A stretch of 64,000 nucleotides of DNA from Siphonodentalium dalli (Eukaryota; Mollusca; Scaphopoda; Gadilida; Siphonodentaliidae): contig CP136064.1 of assembly GCA_032622095.1 (NCBI GenBank), positions 139,949,954 through 140,013,953 on the forward strand, given 5' to 3'. A program made the translations under genes and the position numbers. Shown here piece by piece: positions 22,426-34,875 of the stretch. Positions within the stretch are counted from its first letter, which is position 1. Each line of letters begins with the position of its first letter. A model generated the notes under the pieces. That model made no database searches. It saw nothing but the letters and a program-made list of their open reading frames with translations, and was not told the DNA's origin.

Positions 22426-23348
22426 ATAAACAGTGATTTATTTACAAGATAATTTTGAATGGAAAACTACCTCACGTCCGAACGGACAGTAGGAGTGGGA
22501 AAATCACAGAAAATTATTCTGACATGAAAGCTAATGAAACAAAATTAAAAGATATACTGCAAAATAGACGTAAATCAGCCTCAGCGTTGATATACTTTTT
22601 TCGGCGTAGTGATCGAAAAAGCCTGTGCATTTAATTTTTATGTGGTCATTAGCCTCAAAAACAACCGCGTTGGAACCAAAAAGATATATGCAGGAATTTG
22701 AAATGATTTTTACTAACTGCAAGAAGAAGAATATGATTGATGTTTTGCAATTTGAAAACAGAAACACAAATCTTTTTCAGGCCTAAATCAGGGGGGGGGG
22801 TCATCCACTTTTTTCCACACAGTAGGCCGGGTGGGTGGGTGGTTCGGCTGCGAAAAAAGTTACTTTTTTCCTGAGTGGTCGCAATTTTTTCCTGCAACAT
22901 TTCTGCAATATAATTGCCTCAAAGTGTTCAGCATCATTGTTAAGGTGTGTATGACACTTAGGGCGGTGCTTAGGGGGTAGTTAGTGTGAATATCAGATAT
23001 CCAGATATCCAGATTACGAACCAACTCTCAGGAATTCACCTTTTACATCCGATCACATTGCCATGTACCAATGCTACTGGTCCCAGATGAAAATGGACAG
23101 TTATGTAGCACATGAATAAACTTTAATGTAAATAAAATGAAAAAAGGTATTTATTTATAGAATTAATATTTTCTCATTATACCTGATCAAACAGACATAA
23201 TTAGAGGCAAAAACATGGAAATCTCATCATGCTAGAAATTATTGAATCCTATTTAAAGCAACATCCAGTGTTAATTTTGGTTTATTTTATTTAGTTGTAT
23301 TTATTGTTTATGGACACACAATTAAATTTCACATCAAAGCCATATGAA
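22426..23348. other. unassigned AT-rich sequence
   Basis: Contains a G9 run near 22792 and short minus-strand frames (22900-22531) without domains. No repeat partner was noticed. Confidence 0.4.
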
Positions 23349-23815
23349 TGCTGATAAATCTGTTAAAAGCCATGGTGTGAGATGGTATAATATCTTGTGG
23401 ATCCAGTATTATTTAGAGTCAATGTTTTGCCAAAATTGATATTTTATTAGGTGATTACTGAAAATCAGTAGCAATTTGGTAAAATGTTCATATAAGGCCA
23501 AAGTAAAAAAATACTATGTTTACGAACATCAACCGACCCTAAAAATAACCGCTGACCCTAATCTTTTTATTAATATTTTTAGAAAAAGCCGGAAATAAAA
23601 CATAAAAACCACCAATGCACATACATAATGATGTTCATTAGTTGAAAAACACATGGTTTCCAACATATCCCTGTGTAAAGTGACCATAAAGTGACAGCTG
23701 GATCTCAACAGTTAAAACTCCAGGTGTGGCTTGATGGATTGATGGGCATGATTTTGCGATTTTAATTTTCTGAGAGTGGATATCAGGCCTGTTTTATGCC
23801 TTGTTTGGGAAGTCC
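23349..23815 (+). repeat. dispersed repeat, copy 1 (inverted partner 47743-48207)
   Basis: About 465 bp matches the complement of 47743-48207 at what looks like 90 percent or more. Shared landmarks are 'ggatccagtattatttagag', 'catcaaccgaccctaaa', 'aactccaggtgtggcttgat' and 'gatatcaggcctgtttta'. The borders are sharp on both sides. No inverted ends or poly(A) were seen, so the class is unknown. Confidence 0.85.
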
Positions 23816-24038
23816 CGAAGGTAAAAAGGAGATAGCTTCTTCAATCGAATTCGAGACAGCAGAGAGCAGGAAACGCAATAGAAGCGCCAACACACCACCG
23901 GAACCCACGAAGAGCGCCAAATTCGATTGATTGTCACAATCACGGGCATCGTCGAGTGGTTGTTCTACGAAACAATGTTCAATCTCACTAAAACAGAATC
24001 CCAATGATTCTGATTAAAATTGTGTATTTAATGATGTT
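23816..24038. other. unassigned spacer
   Basis: A minus-strand frame of 73 codons (24004-23783) overlaps the previous repeat and shows no domain. Not supported as a gene. Confidence 0.4.
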
Positions 24039-24262
24039 ACTTGCGGCCGTTTCCGCCAGGTAAGGGAAATCCAAAAAGGCGCAGACCGTACCTCCCCTGA
24101 CTGCCTGACCACGAAATGGACATTATATCATGAAGTGAATAACCATATGCATCCATGGGCGATCGGACAAGTCGCTAGCTGCAGCGAAAGTGAATAAATT
24201 AACACATACGCTGCTGCCGAATTCGAACTCGAGCGGACACGGCACTGTTAACCCCTAACCCC
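24039..24262 (-). repeat. inverted, internally deleted copy of the ~352-bp repeat
   Basis: Read on the minus strand this is one unit of the 27142-28797 array, from 'ttaggggttaacagtgcc' to 'cggccgcaag'. About 170 bp are missing between CTCGAG and GAATTCGGCAGCAGCG. It faces the array across 2.9 kb. Confidence 0.85.
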
Positions 24263-25435
24263 GAATGTTGGCGTGGAACAAATATTGTTTTCTAAGCACC
24301 CCTCCCCCCCCACACACACACACACACACGTTGAACTGAACATAATGCGCCGTAACAACCATCATATATGTAACTGTCATGTGCTAATTGGAATATAATA
24401 ATAATTGTGCATAATTGAATGAGTTGAGTTGAGTTATTTTTTCTTTAATGCACATGTCTTTACTTCCTCTTTGGTTGTGATAAAGAAATAATTATGAATT
24501 GTTTAACCCCAACCGTCTTTGGGTCGTTTCCCCAAGCTACAATGTGATTAAGTGATAAAGATGGATCTCAAATTCGTCGCAATTCAATACGCAATTTATT
24601 AACCTCGTCCACTAAATTCGACTCGAGCCTCGCTAGCTAAATCTCGACTTTAAATGCAATTTATTGCACTCGGTCAATATATTTCGTATAGTTTCGAGTT
24701 ATTGATATCGGCATGCCAGTCGTCAATACAAAATTTAGTTGGCTACTGGAGAGTAAGTATGTAGTTCAGAAATAAATATTCGTTTCTCCGTTCGATACGG
24801 TTACTGGAATCTATATAGCTACCCGTACCGCAACACGTGTTGTAACCACAAACTGTTTTACAGGAATAATTCAGCGCATAAATAAATAAATAAATAAGCG
24901 CATCGACTGGTAATGTGAGCAAATTGAAAAAACATTGATATATGGTATAGACAAATTGTTAATCGCATTCGCTTTATTGGCCGATATACGTATCGTTATG
25001 GATTATTGGACAATTTAAAATTAAATGGCTGACATGTTGCCAACATTTCAAACAATTGGATTTCACAAATAATTTCATAGACTATTCGAATGTTGGAATT
25101 TCCAGACTGAGAAAATAGGTTATGATTGCTCGAACATGCAATTCCGTTAGTTAGCTTGTCCAATCAATATTCGACTCGCTCAAAATCATTCATACAAAAA
25201 GATATTTGGTGTCATGCTTTACTATGCGAATAATCAGATAATACCAAACATCATAACTATAAATTCGCGAATAACGGAGAAACAATCAGTAATTATCTAA
25301 ACTGCATTAGCAACTTTCCGTTAGTATATATCAACATTAAAAATATAAATCAAATTGTTCCCCTACCTTCGGCTTCACCGTCGCAAACAGAACATGGATA
25401 TATGACCATAACTGGTAGAACTCGTGGTGGTCGCA
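24263..25435. other. single-copy AT-rich sequence
   Basis: A C8/CA microsatellite at 24301-24330 and 'aaataaataaataaataa' near 24879 are the only notable simple repeats. No gene or element was recognised. Confidence 0.5.
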
Positions 25436-26436
25436 TTATGATAAGATCAAGGGGGGGAGTGGTTTGCGGTGGCTAACCCGGGATTCTCGAATGGGCCGAT
25501 AGGCCCATTCCCTAATCCCTCATGTTTTATGCCTTTAATTGAGATCATAATAAAAATAAAAAAAATTGAATATCACACAATTTACAAAATTTAGTTTTCT
25601 TTTTTTCTCCTTCGTTTTGCTGGTGGTTGTTCCTTTGGTGGTGTGGTGTTGCTGTTATCGGCGGCTGTCAAAGCCCGAACGCTCTCTATGCTGGCGACTA
25701 TGCTGTCATAGACTGGTCCTGGAGAAATATATTTCAGGGACGCTTCCATTGTTCGGATCAGCTGTTCGTCTTTGCTGGTGCGTGTTGTTTCTGCCTGGCC
25801 GCTGCTTTCCTCCGGGGACACCTGCTCTGTGTAAATTGGCGTCTCCGGTGTGGAGAAGGGTGGGTCCATCTCCACTTGTGCCTGAGCCACCGCTGTGGGT
25901 GGTGGTGAATCCAGCTGAACTTCAAACCGCGCAAGAGTTGGTGTTGGAATATCAGGCTCTTGCACGGGACTTCGGCTGGGAGCGGCAATCTATGTGGCGG
26001 GATGCGAAGGGGCCACTGGTGTGACATCAGTAGTCCGTGCCGGGACCAAGTGGGAGGAGGGACTGGGCGTCTCTCAGATCTCATCGCTATCCATCTGGCC
26101 TTCCGTGCTGCATCTCTACGGCATCTGGAGGGTGTCTTCTTCCTCCGGTAGCTGTTCTTTCCGGGCGCAGCTGTAGTCGCCGGTGTCGAGTTTGCCACTC
26201 GATAGTCAAGGTGTACCTGCACGTGTGATCTCCGAGCTTGGATTGTCCAGCTCAAGGTACTCTCCACGTGCAGGCGAGACAATAGCTCTACCACCGCAGC
26301 GGGGATTATAGGTAATCCCATTATCCGCTGCGGGGTAGTCGATCGAAAGTCGGGTGGTCACTGGAGAGATCCAGAAAGCGTCCTCTCCCGTCGGCAGATA
26401 GCTCCAGAATGATTTTTGAGTTATGATAAGATCAAG
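25436..26436 (-). mobile_element. retroelement fragment between 16-bp direct repeats
   Basis: TTATGATAAGATCAAG occurs exactly at 25436-25451 and 26421-26436, as expected for a long target duplication made by target-primed retrotransposition. The ~970-bp insert is markedly GC-richer than its flanks. On the minus strand its end has a hairpin (gggcc.at.ggccc near 25492-25508) and a C7 run instead of poly(A). The insert holds an ORF1-like coding remnant. It is probably 5'-truncated. Confidence 0.75.
25591..26420 (-). pseudogene. retroelement ORF1-like remnant, frameshifted
   Basis: Three overlapping minus-strand frames (26451-26206, 26321-25758, 25965-25591) pass the coding signal from one to the next. 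The middle frame has KTPSRCRRDAARKARW, resembling the KSPSxxRRDxxR block common in invertebrate retroelement gag/ORF1-like proteins. The last frame ends in the basic tail PPAKRRRKKEN. The first frame opens right after a stop in the flanking DNA and has no ATG, consistent with 5' truncation at the insertion point. No zinc knuckle or catalytic domain is visible. The assignment to a retroelement rests on the target duplication plus this weak motif. A host retrocopy is the alternative. Confidence 0.45.
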
Positions 26437-27141
26437 ATGTCGATTTGACACATTTTATATATCAATGCAACCATATCATTGGTTCATTCCATTGGTTGCA
26501 AATTAAATTCGAATGGGTTTCTTGCCATGTGCACGAAGCCATCATGCAGCTCAATCGTCCCACGGATGAGGCCAAGGTTCATAATCCGATTTTAAAATCT
26601 CTTAATCTGATCATGTTTTAAATCCCAATTACGATCGTATAACTACTGTCTAAACCAATTCCTATAAAAACACGTACAATTGATACATGTACATTATTCA
26701 TGATTATTTATTGTAACGAAAACCGCCAACGGTAAATCGCACGAGAACTCGAAGTAAATTAGTTAATCACTGGACTGATAATCACAAGGGATTCACCAAA
26801 ATAAATAAATTAATTGAATTGGAGTCCGTGGTGACGAATGTGACGCCTCGCTACAATCCATACATAATGTCACATGCAGTGCTTTGAATAGAATACCACT
26901 TTAAGTCACTACCCATGCGACTATCATGACCTGAACCATGTTGTTTTATAATAAATAAACATGGGGTTACCCCCCCCCCCCCATTAACATATTCAGTTGT
27001 TTTATAATATATTGTTGCATGTACCATAAAGAAAATTCTCCGGGTCTCATACATATGTGTTTTAATTGATATGTTATCACTCACCTCGTTTAAGTTTTCG
27101 AATATCGGTGTTGATCTAGCAGGACCAGAATACACTCTTCG
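26437..27141. other. unassigned single-copy sequence
   Basis: Contains a C13-type run near 26970. A minus frame of 108 codons (27177-26851) has no domain and crosses that run. Nothing is supported. Confidence 0.4.
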
Positions 27142-28797
27142 CTGCATGATATGATGTCCTTTTCCGTGGTCGTGCAACCAGGGGAGATGCGGTTTGTGCC
27201 TTTTTAGATTTCGCGTACCCGTGGAACCGGTCGCAAGTTAGGGGTTAACAGTGCCATATCCACTCGAGCTATCGGCTTGGGGGTTGGAACTTTGGTACAT
27301 TCAGGTCTATTCTGCGCGATAGTAAAAACAACATCACGCTCGGACCCATTAGGGCGGTGCGGTCGGCGGGTGTTGATTTCGGTGTTTATAGCGAATTCGG
27401 CAGCAGCGTATGGGTTAATTTATTCACTTCCGCTGCAGCTAGCGACTTGTCCGATCGCACATGGATGAATAGCCGCATTTCCTTCATGATATAATGTCCA
27501 TTTCCGTGGTCAGGCAGTCAGGGGAGGTGCGGTCGGCGCCTTTTTGATTTCCCAAACCTAGCGGAAACGGCCGCAAGGCAGGGGTTAACAGTGCCGTGTC
27601 CGCTCTAGCTATCGACTTGGGGATAGGAACTTTGGTACATCCGGGTCCATTCTACACGATAGTGCAAACCCCATCTCGCTCGGTCCCTGGGGGCGGTCCG
27701 GTCGGCGGGTGTTAATTTCGGCGTTTTTGCGTACATTTATAGCGAATTCGGCAGCAGCGTATGGGTTAATTTAATCACTTCCGCTGCAGCTAGCGACTTG
27801 TCCGATCGCCCATGGATGCATATGGGTATTCACTTCATGATATAATGTCCATTTCCGTGGTCAGGCAGTCAGGGAAGGTGCGGTCGGCGCCTTTTTGAAT
27901 TTCCCCTGCATGGTGGAAACGGCCGCAAGTCAGGGGTTAACAGTGCCGTGTCCGCTCGAGCTATCGACTTGGGGATTGGAACTTTTGTACATTCGGATCC
28001 ATTCTACACGATAGTGCAGACACCATCTCGCTCGGACCCCTAGTGGTGGTCCGGTCGGCGGGTGTTAATTTCGGCGTTTTTGCGTACATTTATAGCGAAT
28101 TCGGCAGCAGCGTATGGGTTAATTTATTCACTTCCGCTGCAGCTAGTGACATGTCCGATCGCCCATGGATGCATATGGTTATTCACTTCATGATATAATG
28201 TCCATTTCCGTGGTCAGGCAGTCAGTGGAGGTGCGGTCGGCGCCTTTTTGGATTTCCCGTACCTGGTGGAAACGGCCGCAAGGCAGGGGTTAACAGTGCC
28301 GTGTCAGCTCGAGCTATCGACTTGGGGATAGGAACTTTGGTACATCCGGGTCCATTCTACACGATAGTGCAAACCCCATCTCGCTCTGTCCCCTGGGGCG
28401 GTCCGATCGGCGGGTGTTAATTTCGGCGTTTTTGCGTACATTTATAGCGAATTCGGCAGCAGCGTATGGGTTAATTTATTCACTTCCGCTGCAGCTAGCG
28501 ACATGTCCGATCACCCATGGATGCATATGGTTTTTCACTTCATGATATAATGTCCATTTCCGTGGTCAGGCAGTCAGTGGAGGTGCGGTCGGCGCCTTTT
28601 TGGATTTCCCTTACCTGGCGGAAACGGCCGCAAGTTAGGGGTTAACAGTGCCGTGTCCGCTCGAGCTGTCGACTTGGGGATTGGAACTTTGGTACATTCA
28701 GGTCCATTGTATACGATAGTGCAAACCCCATATCGCTAGGACCCCTGGGGGCGGTCCGGTCGGGTGCGGTCGGGTGCGGTCGGGTGCGGTCGGGTAA
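27142..28797 (+). repeat. ~352-bp tandem array, five units
   Basis: Units start at 27142 (diverged, ~340 bp), 27482, 27833, 28186 and 28538 (truncated near 28750). The landmark is 'tgatataatgtccatttccgtgg', followed by 'ggaaacggccgcaag', 'ggggttaacagtgccgtgtc', 'gcgaattcggcagcagcg' and 'gatcgcccatggatgcatatgg'. Units are GC-rich compared with flanks. The first unit is most diverged, so the array expanded from its right side. Open frames inside are not conserved. An inverted single copy is at 24039-24262. Confidence 0.9.
28751..28797 (+). repeat. 10-bp minisatellite, GCGGTCGGGT x ~4
   Basis: Four head-to-tail copies of GCGGTCGGGT, derived from the 'gggcggtccggtcgg' segment of the last 352-bp unit and marking its truncated end. 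Confidence 0.85.
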
Positions 28798-28829
28798 TAG
28801 TAGGACCGTGTACGCGCATCCGCTATCAG

Positions 28830-30020
28830 TGTGATAATATGCCAATGTCAGATGTGGGCGATTTACCCACACACACGAAACCGACGCTTTCGTTAGATAA
28901 TTCTTCTTGCATATCCAATGAAGCTACATGTAATACAATTAAAATGCTTGCGCTGAACGTCTGTGTCTTAGAAAAGCGATTGGATTATCCAGATTTTATA
29001 CATATGATTGATAAGTATGACGTCATATGTTTTTTTCAGAAACAAAGGCATTCATACCTAATTTCAAAGTTTATGCGGCGAAAGTAAGAAATATAGGAAG
29101 TGGTAAACGATGTGGTAGAATAATCATAGCAATAAAATCACATCTAAAATATAACGTCAACACATTCAAAGTGACATGAAGCATGTAGCATGGATCAGAA
29201 TTGTTGACCGAAGTTTATCAATATTAATTGGTGCAGTATATATCCCACCGTCGGGGACTAGATACTCAGACGGTGACTGGCATCTATATATTAAACGCGA
29301 AATTTTCTGATATGGTTCTTCTGATGGGTGATTTCAACGCCCGAACGAAATGTCTCAATGATGCACTTGATTTAGATCACGAAAAAACGGCCCAAGTAAA
29401 GCCTAAGCGATGGAAACCTGAACTCGCACGCACTTTTTTCTGACAATGTAGACAAGACTGAAATAGCAGCGGTAAAGGCCTCGTTGGAACAATCATCAAG
29501 TCGACAAAACGCCAATCGTGACATTATCGAAGATGCCTGCAAGTCCATTTCAATGATATTAGTAAATTCCGCTAAAGATACGTTCGGGAGTAGGGGAGTA
29601 ACCCTATCGAAAAATGCGAAAAACCAAACCAGCCGTGGTTTGACTCCGAGTGCAAAGAAAAGCGGAAAGCAATGCACAAAGCCAGAGTATATTACCATCA
29701 CAACAAGACTGCACGCATTATAAAGGAGTGTCTTAATGTAGCTGGTAACGACTATAGGAAAACAATGGACCGTAGAATTAAAGAGACGAAAACAAGTAAT
29801 ATAACTGAATTGAGAAAGTCTTTAAGTAAATCTGGTAAAAGTTTTTGGGATAAGCTCAAAGAACTAACTGGGAGGAACAATGCGAGCGATGAAAAATCTC
29901 ACAAACCAAGTTTGGAATCCTTTGTTGAACATTTTAAAGAACTAAATAAAACGTCAGATGATGACAATAATCTGAAACCAATAATCGACGAAATATTCGA
30001 TGAAACATGGGAATCTAACA
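28830..30020 (+). pseudogene. decayed LINE, 5' half: endonuclease and linker
   Basis: A frameshifted APE-type endonuclease. LALNVC (catalytic Asn) begins near 28948. The SETK motif sits in another frame just after a T7 run near 29030. GAVYIPP lies near 29230 and MGDFNART near 29322. The linker before the reverse transcriptase (PWFDSECKEKRKAMHKAR, FVEHFKELN) ends at about 30020 with DETWESN. Frames change at least four times, so the copy is old. Its continuation is at 38541, in the same orientation: the reading picks up there with the NAEITKAEIEDAI segment that normally precedes the RT palm. The type resembles an abundant invertebrate LINE lineage whose clade name I cannot fix. Confidence 0.8.
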
Positions 30021-30024
30021 TTAA

Positions 30025-30446
30025 AGTCATTAGCTTCACTCCGGGTGGCTATATATTTCATGTCAGACAGAACTGTATTCGATATACCATATGAAAGCTC
30101 ATCAAAACTAGAAATAAAACCCCAAGGTTGCATATTATTGATGCGGTATTCGCCCCGTATTAAATTGTTGAAAACTGCGGTGAGAGTAAGAAATCTTCTC
30201 AGATACAACCACATTTTCGGCGCGAATCATCGCGTGGAGGTCATGGAATTATATTCGGAAGAAATCGGAACCGCCCGAAAAACGACGATCGGCTGGCACG
30301 CACGGTTGACAGAACAGCCAAAACAATAGCCGGCATGTCGATAACAAAAAGTGGATTCAACAAAACACAAACTAGATAATGTCTTGATTTTTGCATCGAT
30401 ATCTCATGTTTTCTAATTGAAATATCGAGAATTAATTGGCAACTAA
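30025..30446. other. left flank of the foldback element
   Basis: The 109-codon frame (30000-30329, plus) starts inside the LINE remnant and has no recognised domain. Sequence with 'gaaatcggaaccgcccg' is not seen elsewhere in the window. Confidence 0.4.
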
Positions 30447-31979
30447 TAGTCCGGTCGCCAAACCCCCGGAATTCACGAATGCGTGTTTTGGCGTTTTTTT
30501 CTCTGCGGATTTTGTAAATTCAGGTATCCGACATCAAGATTTTATCGGCTGGCCATCTGTCAGCCTTGAGCAATTTTTTTTATAGCGCCCTAAAAAGTAT
30601 ACCCCCCCCCCCCCCCCAAATTTGTTCCCAGAAGTAAAACCAGTTACTTGGAATTTGTTGCAAATTCACATGACTAATCTAGTAAAATGTATATATTTTC
30701 ATGAAGCTAAGACATCACGACACTATTTTGGGCTAAAATTGAAACTCACCATCCAAGATGGTCACCAAAATGGCCGCCGGAAGTTGAAAATATGACATTT
30801 TTTCACAAATATCTTCTAGATCAGTTCATGCTGTTTGGAACTGGTTGAGTAATATGACTTTATTTTGTTTTTTGTATATTATCATTGGAGCAATTAAACA
30901 TGAAATTATTGTGGTCCTATCCGCTTGTGATCCCTCAAAAATTCGATTTTACAGAACGCGGTATAAAATTTTTACAAAAATATTACAACTGGGATTCTAG
31001 TCATATTTCAACAAGAAATGAACAGAAGGTTGCAATTAAGTGAGGCATACCATTACCTATGAATATTCCAACTCACTGGAAACAAAATTCTTACTTTGGC
31101 TCAAAATGGCTGCCAAAATGGCCGCCAAAATATGGAAAATGGTCAATATTTTTCAGGTTTGGACCATTTTTTCTAGTAATATGTAACTATCTTTGGATTG
31201 AAAGGTGATTATTGTATTGGTCTATCTTAAATGTGTCACACTACGGTGTTTATAGACCAAATTGCTCAAGATGGCTTCCAAAATGGCAACCAAATTGGTA
31301 ATAAGTTATTTTTTTACATATATCATTATAACATTATATATATAACATTATTCTCTGCGTTATCCGAAAATGTAGCAAATTGTGACTCACTTGGTTATTC
31401 TACGTGTTAGTTAATTAACTGACAACTAAATGTTCTATTATGGTTGTCCCAGGTACGTGTGGGGCATGACAAATTCATTTTAAAGTGTGGAATTTTGCGG
31501 AGAACCTCTTTTGTGATTCTGACCATATTATTGAAAGGAAATGGGCAGAACTTTGAGACGGAACTGAAATGAACCGTAATATGTGGCTCTTCTGGTCCAT
31601 TATGATAAACCAATATCAACTGGATACAGGATGGATGCCAAGATGGTAGCCAGGGAGTTACTCTATGATCATAGGTGAGGTGAATAGGTATACATGGAGT
31701 TAGTGTATGTCATGAATGATGTGAATATGTATACAATGAGTGACTATATAGTTATCAGTGTGTTGTCCAGAGTGAGATGTATAGGTATACAGGGAGAGTT
31801 CATGGTCAGGTGTGGGGTGAATCGATATGCATGAAGTCACTGTATGGTGTATGGTTGTGTGTATCCTGTACGGGTGCACCCGGTGTGCCGGTGTGGACAT
31901 TGATGTGGTGTATTGATATAGATACATGGTCATCTATGTATTGATTATGTATATATGGAGTGACTGTAAGGTATGACAA

Positions 31980-32188
31980 TAACTGTAAGGTCATATTATG
32001 GTTCATCTCAGTTCCGTCTCAAAGTTCTGGTATACACGGAGTTAGTGTATGTCATGAATGATGTGAATATGTATACAACGAGTGACTATATGGTTATGAA
32101 TGTGCTGTCCAGAGTGAGATGTATAGGTATACAGGGAGAGGTCATGGTCAGGTGAACTGAGATGAACCATAACATGACCTTGCAGTTA
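31980..32188. repeat. 35-bp inverted repeat enclosing a duplicated arm piece
   Basis: 31980-32014 and 32154-32188 are inverted copies (33 of 35 match). Between them is a near copy of 31690-31815 of the left arm ('ggagttagtgtatgtcatgaatgatgtg'). Confidence 0.8.
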
Positions 32189-33083
32189 TTGTCATGTGTG
32201 AGGTGTATATGCAAGTATGGATGGTATGAGTGGCCGTGTGTGCGGGTTTTTGTATATCTGGAAGGACTGAATGGCCAGTGGTGAGGTGCATATGTATACC
32301 TGGAGTGACTCTATGGTCTAGGTTGGCTTCATATGTATATATCGAGTGGTTATATGACTGTGTGTGGAATATGTATACATGTATTGACTGTATGGTCAAT
32401 GGTGAGATGAGTAGGTATACAAGGAGTGACTGTATGATAAGCAATGTAATGAATATCTAGCCAGTGGTGAGGTGCATATGTATACCTGGAGTGACTCTAT
32501 GGTCTAGGGTGGACTTCATATGTATATATCGAGTGGTTATAATTATGACTGTGTGGAATATGTATACAGGTAGTGACTGAATGGTCAATGGTGAGATGAG
32601 TAGGTATACAAGGAGTGACTGTGTGATCATCAATGTAATGGATAACATGTGTTTTCTGTATGATCATGGATGGGGTGTGTGGATAAATAGTGAGTGATTT
32701 TATGGTTACGGGTAATGTGTGTGGTATACATGGACTGACTGTACTGTCATGATTGATGTGTATATGCATACCTGGAGTAAGCTGGGTGGACATTATCGTG
32801 TGGGTATATAGGGAGTGTCCTTGTGGTAACGGATGGGATGTATATGTATATATCTCGTGGATGTATTATCATTGGTGGGTGTGTAGGGATTAGCTGTATG
32901 ATCATGGATGGCGTGTGTGATTATACAGTGCGTTGCTGAATTGTCATATGTGAGGTGTATAATGCAAGTATGGATGGTATGAGTGGTCGTGTGTGCGGGT
33001 TTTTGTATATCTGGAAGGACTGAATGGCCAGTGGTGAGGTGCATACCTGGAGTGACTATCGTCTAGGTGGGCTTCATATAAGG

Positions 33084-33221
33084 ATTAACTGTCATGTGGA
33101 CTGTTTTTATGGAGATGTAACGGTGAGGTAAGTGTGTAAAACCCGAAGGGTTTTACATTCAAGTTATGACCACTTACCTCACCGTTACATCTCCATAAAA
33201 ATAGTCCACATGACAGTTAAT
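33084..33221. repeat. 51-bp inverted repeat with inner hairpin
   Basis: 33084-33134 and 33171-33221 are inverted copies with a single mismatch. The centre holds a second hairpin, TGTAAAACCC-GAA-GGGTTTTACA. Confidence 0.9.
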
Positions 33222-33565
33222 ACTTATATTTATATACATTTAGCGAGAAAGCCACTTTTGTAAATATTTTTAAATCGAAAAGTGTATGGTGACAAGATCA
33301 GCCCAAAATACCCAATAGGACCCTTTCCAAAAGTTAATAGGAACAATTTCTCTTCATATTGAAACCCGATGATGTATTAAGTCAATCCTGCGCGAGTCCA
33401 AATGCGCCCAAAACATTACGCGTTCGTCTTTCCAAACCTAATGACGTATCGATGGTGTTATTAGCTTGGTGTTATGAGGCGTTGCGCATTCACCGAGAAA
33501 TAACTGCAACTAGCCACGTGGGCGCCGACCAATCAGAATGCTGGATTTAGTGATGACAACACTTT
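33222..33565. other. non-minisatellite insert within the loop
   Basis: Follows the 51-bp hairpin and lacks the GTATAC unit. It contains 'ccacgtgggcgcc' and 'gaccaatcagaatgctgg' (about 33515-33543), an E-box-like and a CCAAT-like site. With 33084-33221 it may form one nested element that starts with a hairpin. No gene. Confidence 0.5.
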
Positions 33566-34875
33566 GTGTGTAAATATATGTATATATCGAGTGGTTCTAT
33601 GGCTGTATGTGGAATATGTATACAGGTAGTGATTGTATGGTCAATGGTGAGATGAGTAGGTATACAAGGAGTGACTGTATGATCATCAATGTAATGAATA
33701 TCTATGCAGTGAGTGACCTGGTGTTCCTGCTTGGCGACTCGTGGCGGTATGGTCATGTGTAGGTTATGCGGGTATACAATCGTGTTGCTATATGGTCATG
33801 GGCGATGTGTATGTGTATATAGCGAGTGGCCATGGATGATGTGCTTATGCACACATGGAGTGACTATACTGAGATGGCTGGGGTGTATTAGTATATCTTG
33901 AGTGGCATTTCGGCTATGGTGTGACAAATTGGGATACAGTGAGTGACATGGCCAATGCTGAGGTGAATATGTATACCATACACATTACCCGTAACCATAA
34001 ATTTACTCACTATTTATTCACACACCCCATCCGTGATCATACATAAACACATGTACATCCCACCCACGACCTTACAGTCACTCCAGATATACATAATCAA
34101 TACATAGATGACCATGTAGCTATATCCATACACCTCATCAATGTCCACACAGGCATACCGTGTGCACCCGTGCAGGATACACACAACCATACACCATACA
34201 GTCACTCCATTCATACCGATTCACCCACACCTGACCATGACCTCTCCCTGTATACCTATACATCTAACAATGGACAACACACTCATAACCATATAGTCAC
34301 TCATTGTATACATATTCACATCATTCATGACATACACTAACTCCATGTATACCTATTCACCTCGCATATGATCATAGAGTAACTTCCTGACTACAATCTT
34401 GGCATCCATCCTGTATCCAGTTGATATTGGTTTATCATAATGGACCAGCAGAGCCACATATTATGGTTCATCTGAGTTCTGTCTCAAAGTTCTGCCCATT
34501 TCCTTTCAATAATATGGTCAGAATCACAAAAGAGGTTCTCAGCAAAATTCCATACTTTAAAATGAATTTGTCATGCCCCATACGGACCTGGGACAACCAT
34601 AATAGAACATTTAGTTGTCAGTTAATTAAATAACACGTATAATAACCAAGTGAGTCACAATTTGCTACATTTTCGGATAACGCAGAGAATAATGTTATAT
34701 ATATAATGTTATAATGATATATGTAAACAAATAACTTTTTACCAATTTAGTTGCCATTTTGGAAGCCATCTTGAGCAATTTGGTCTATAAACACCGTAGT
34801 GTGACACATTTAAGATAGACCAATAAATAATCACCTTTCAATCCAAAGATAGTTACATATTACTATAAAAAATGG

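Larger units (their letters stand above)
31660..34065. repeat. degenerate minisatellite centred on GTATAC
   Basis: A degenerate unit reading about 'gtatac.tggagtgactgtatggtca.tg.tgaggtg' recurs at uneven 35-60-bp spacing at the inner ends of the arms and across the loop, interrupted at about 33084-33565. Open frames on either strand here repeat short tyrosine/threonine-rich or histidine-rich patterns and are not genes. Confidence 0.75.

Noticed and set aside
25566-26024. Plus-strand frame of 152 codons in the GC-rich insert
   Set aside because: It is the complement of the minus-strand coding remnant; the Cys/Trp-rich product is a shadow and starts in AT-rich flank.
28764-29087. A separate 107-codon gene
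   Set aside because: Its second half is the start of the LINE endonuclease (LALNVC), so it is part of the decayed LINE.
31700-33044. His/Thr/Tyr-rich proteins on the minus strand of the foldback loop
   Set aside because: Low-complexity translation of a GTATAC-type minisatellite; frames change with repeat length.
33515-33543. CACGTG and CCAAT sites as a host promoter
   Set aside because: They lie in a nested repeat inside a foldback loop, with no gene downstream; similar CCAAT-containing stretches are common in repeats.
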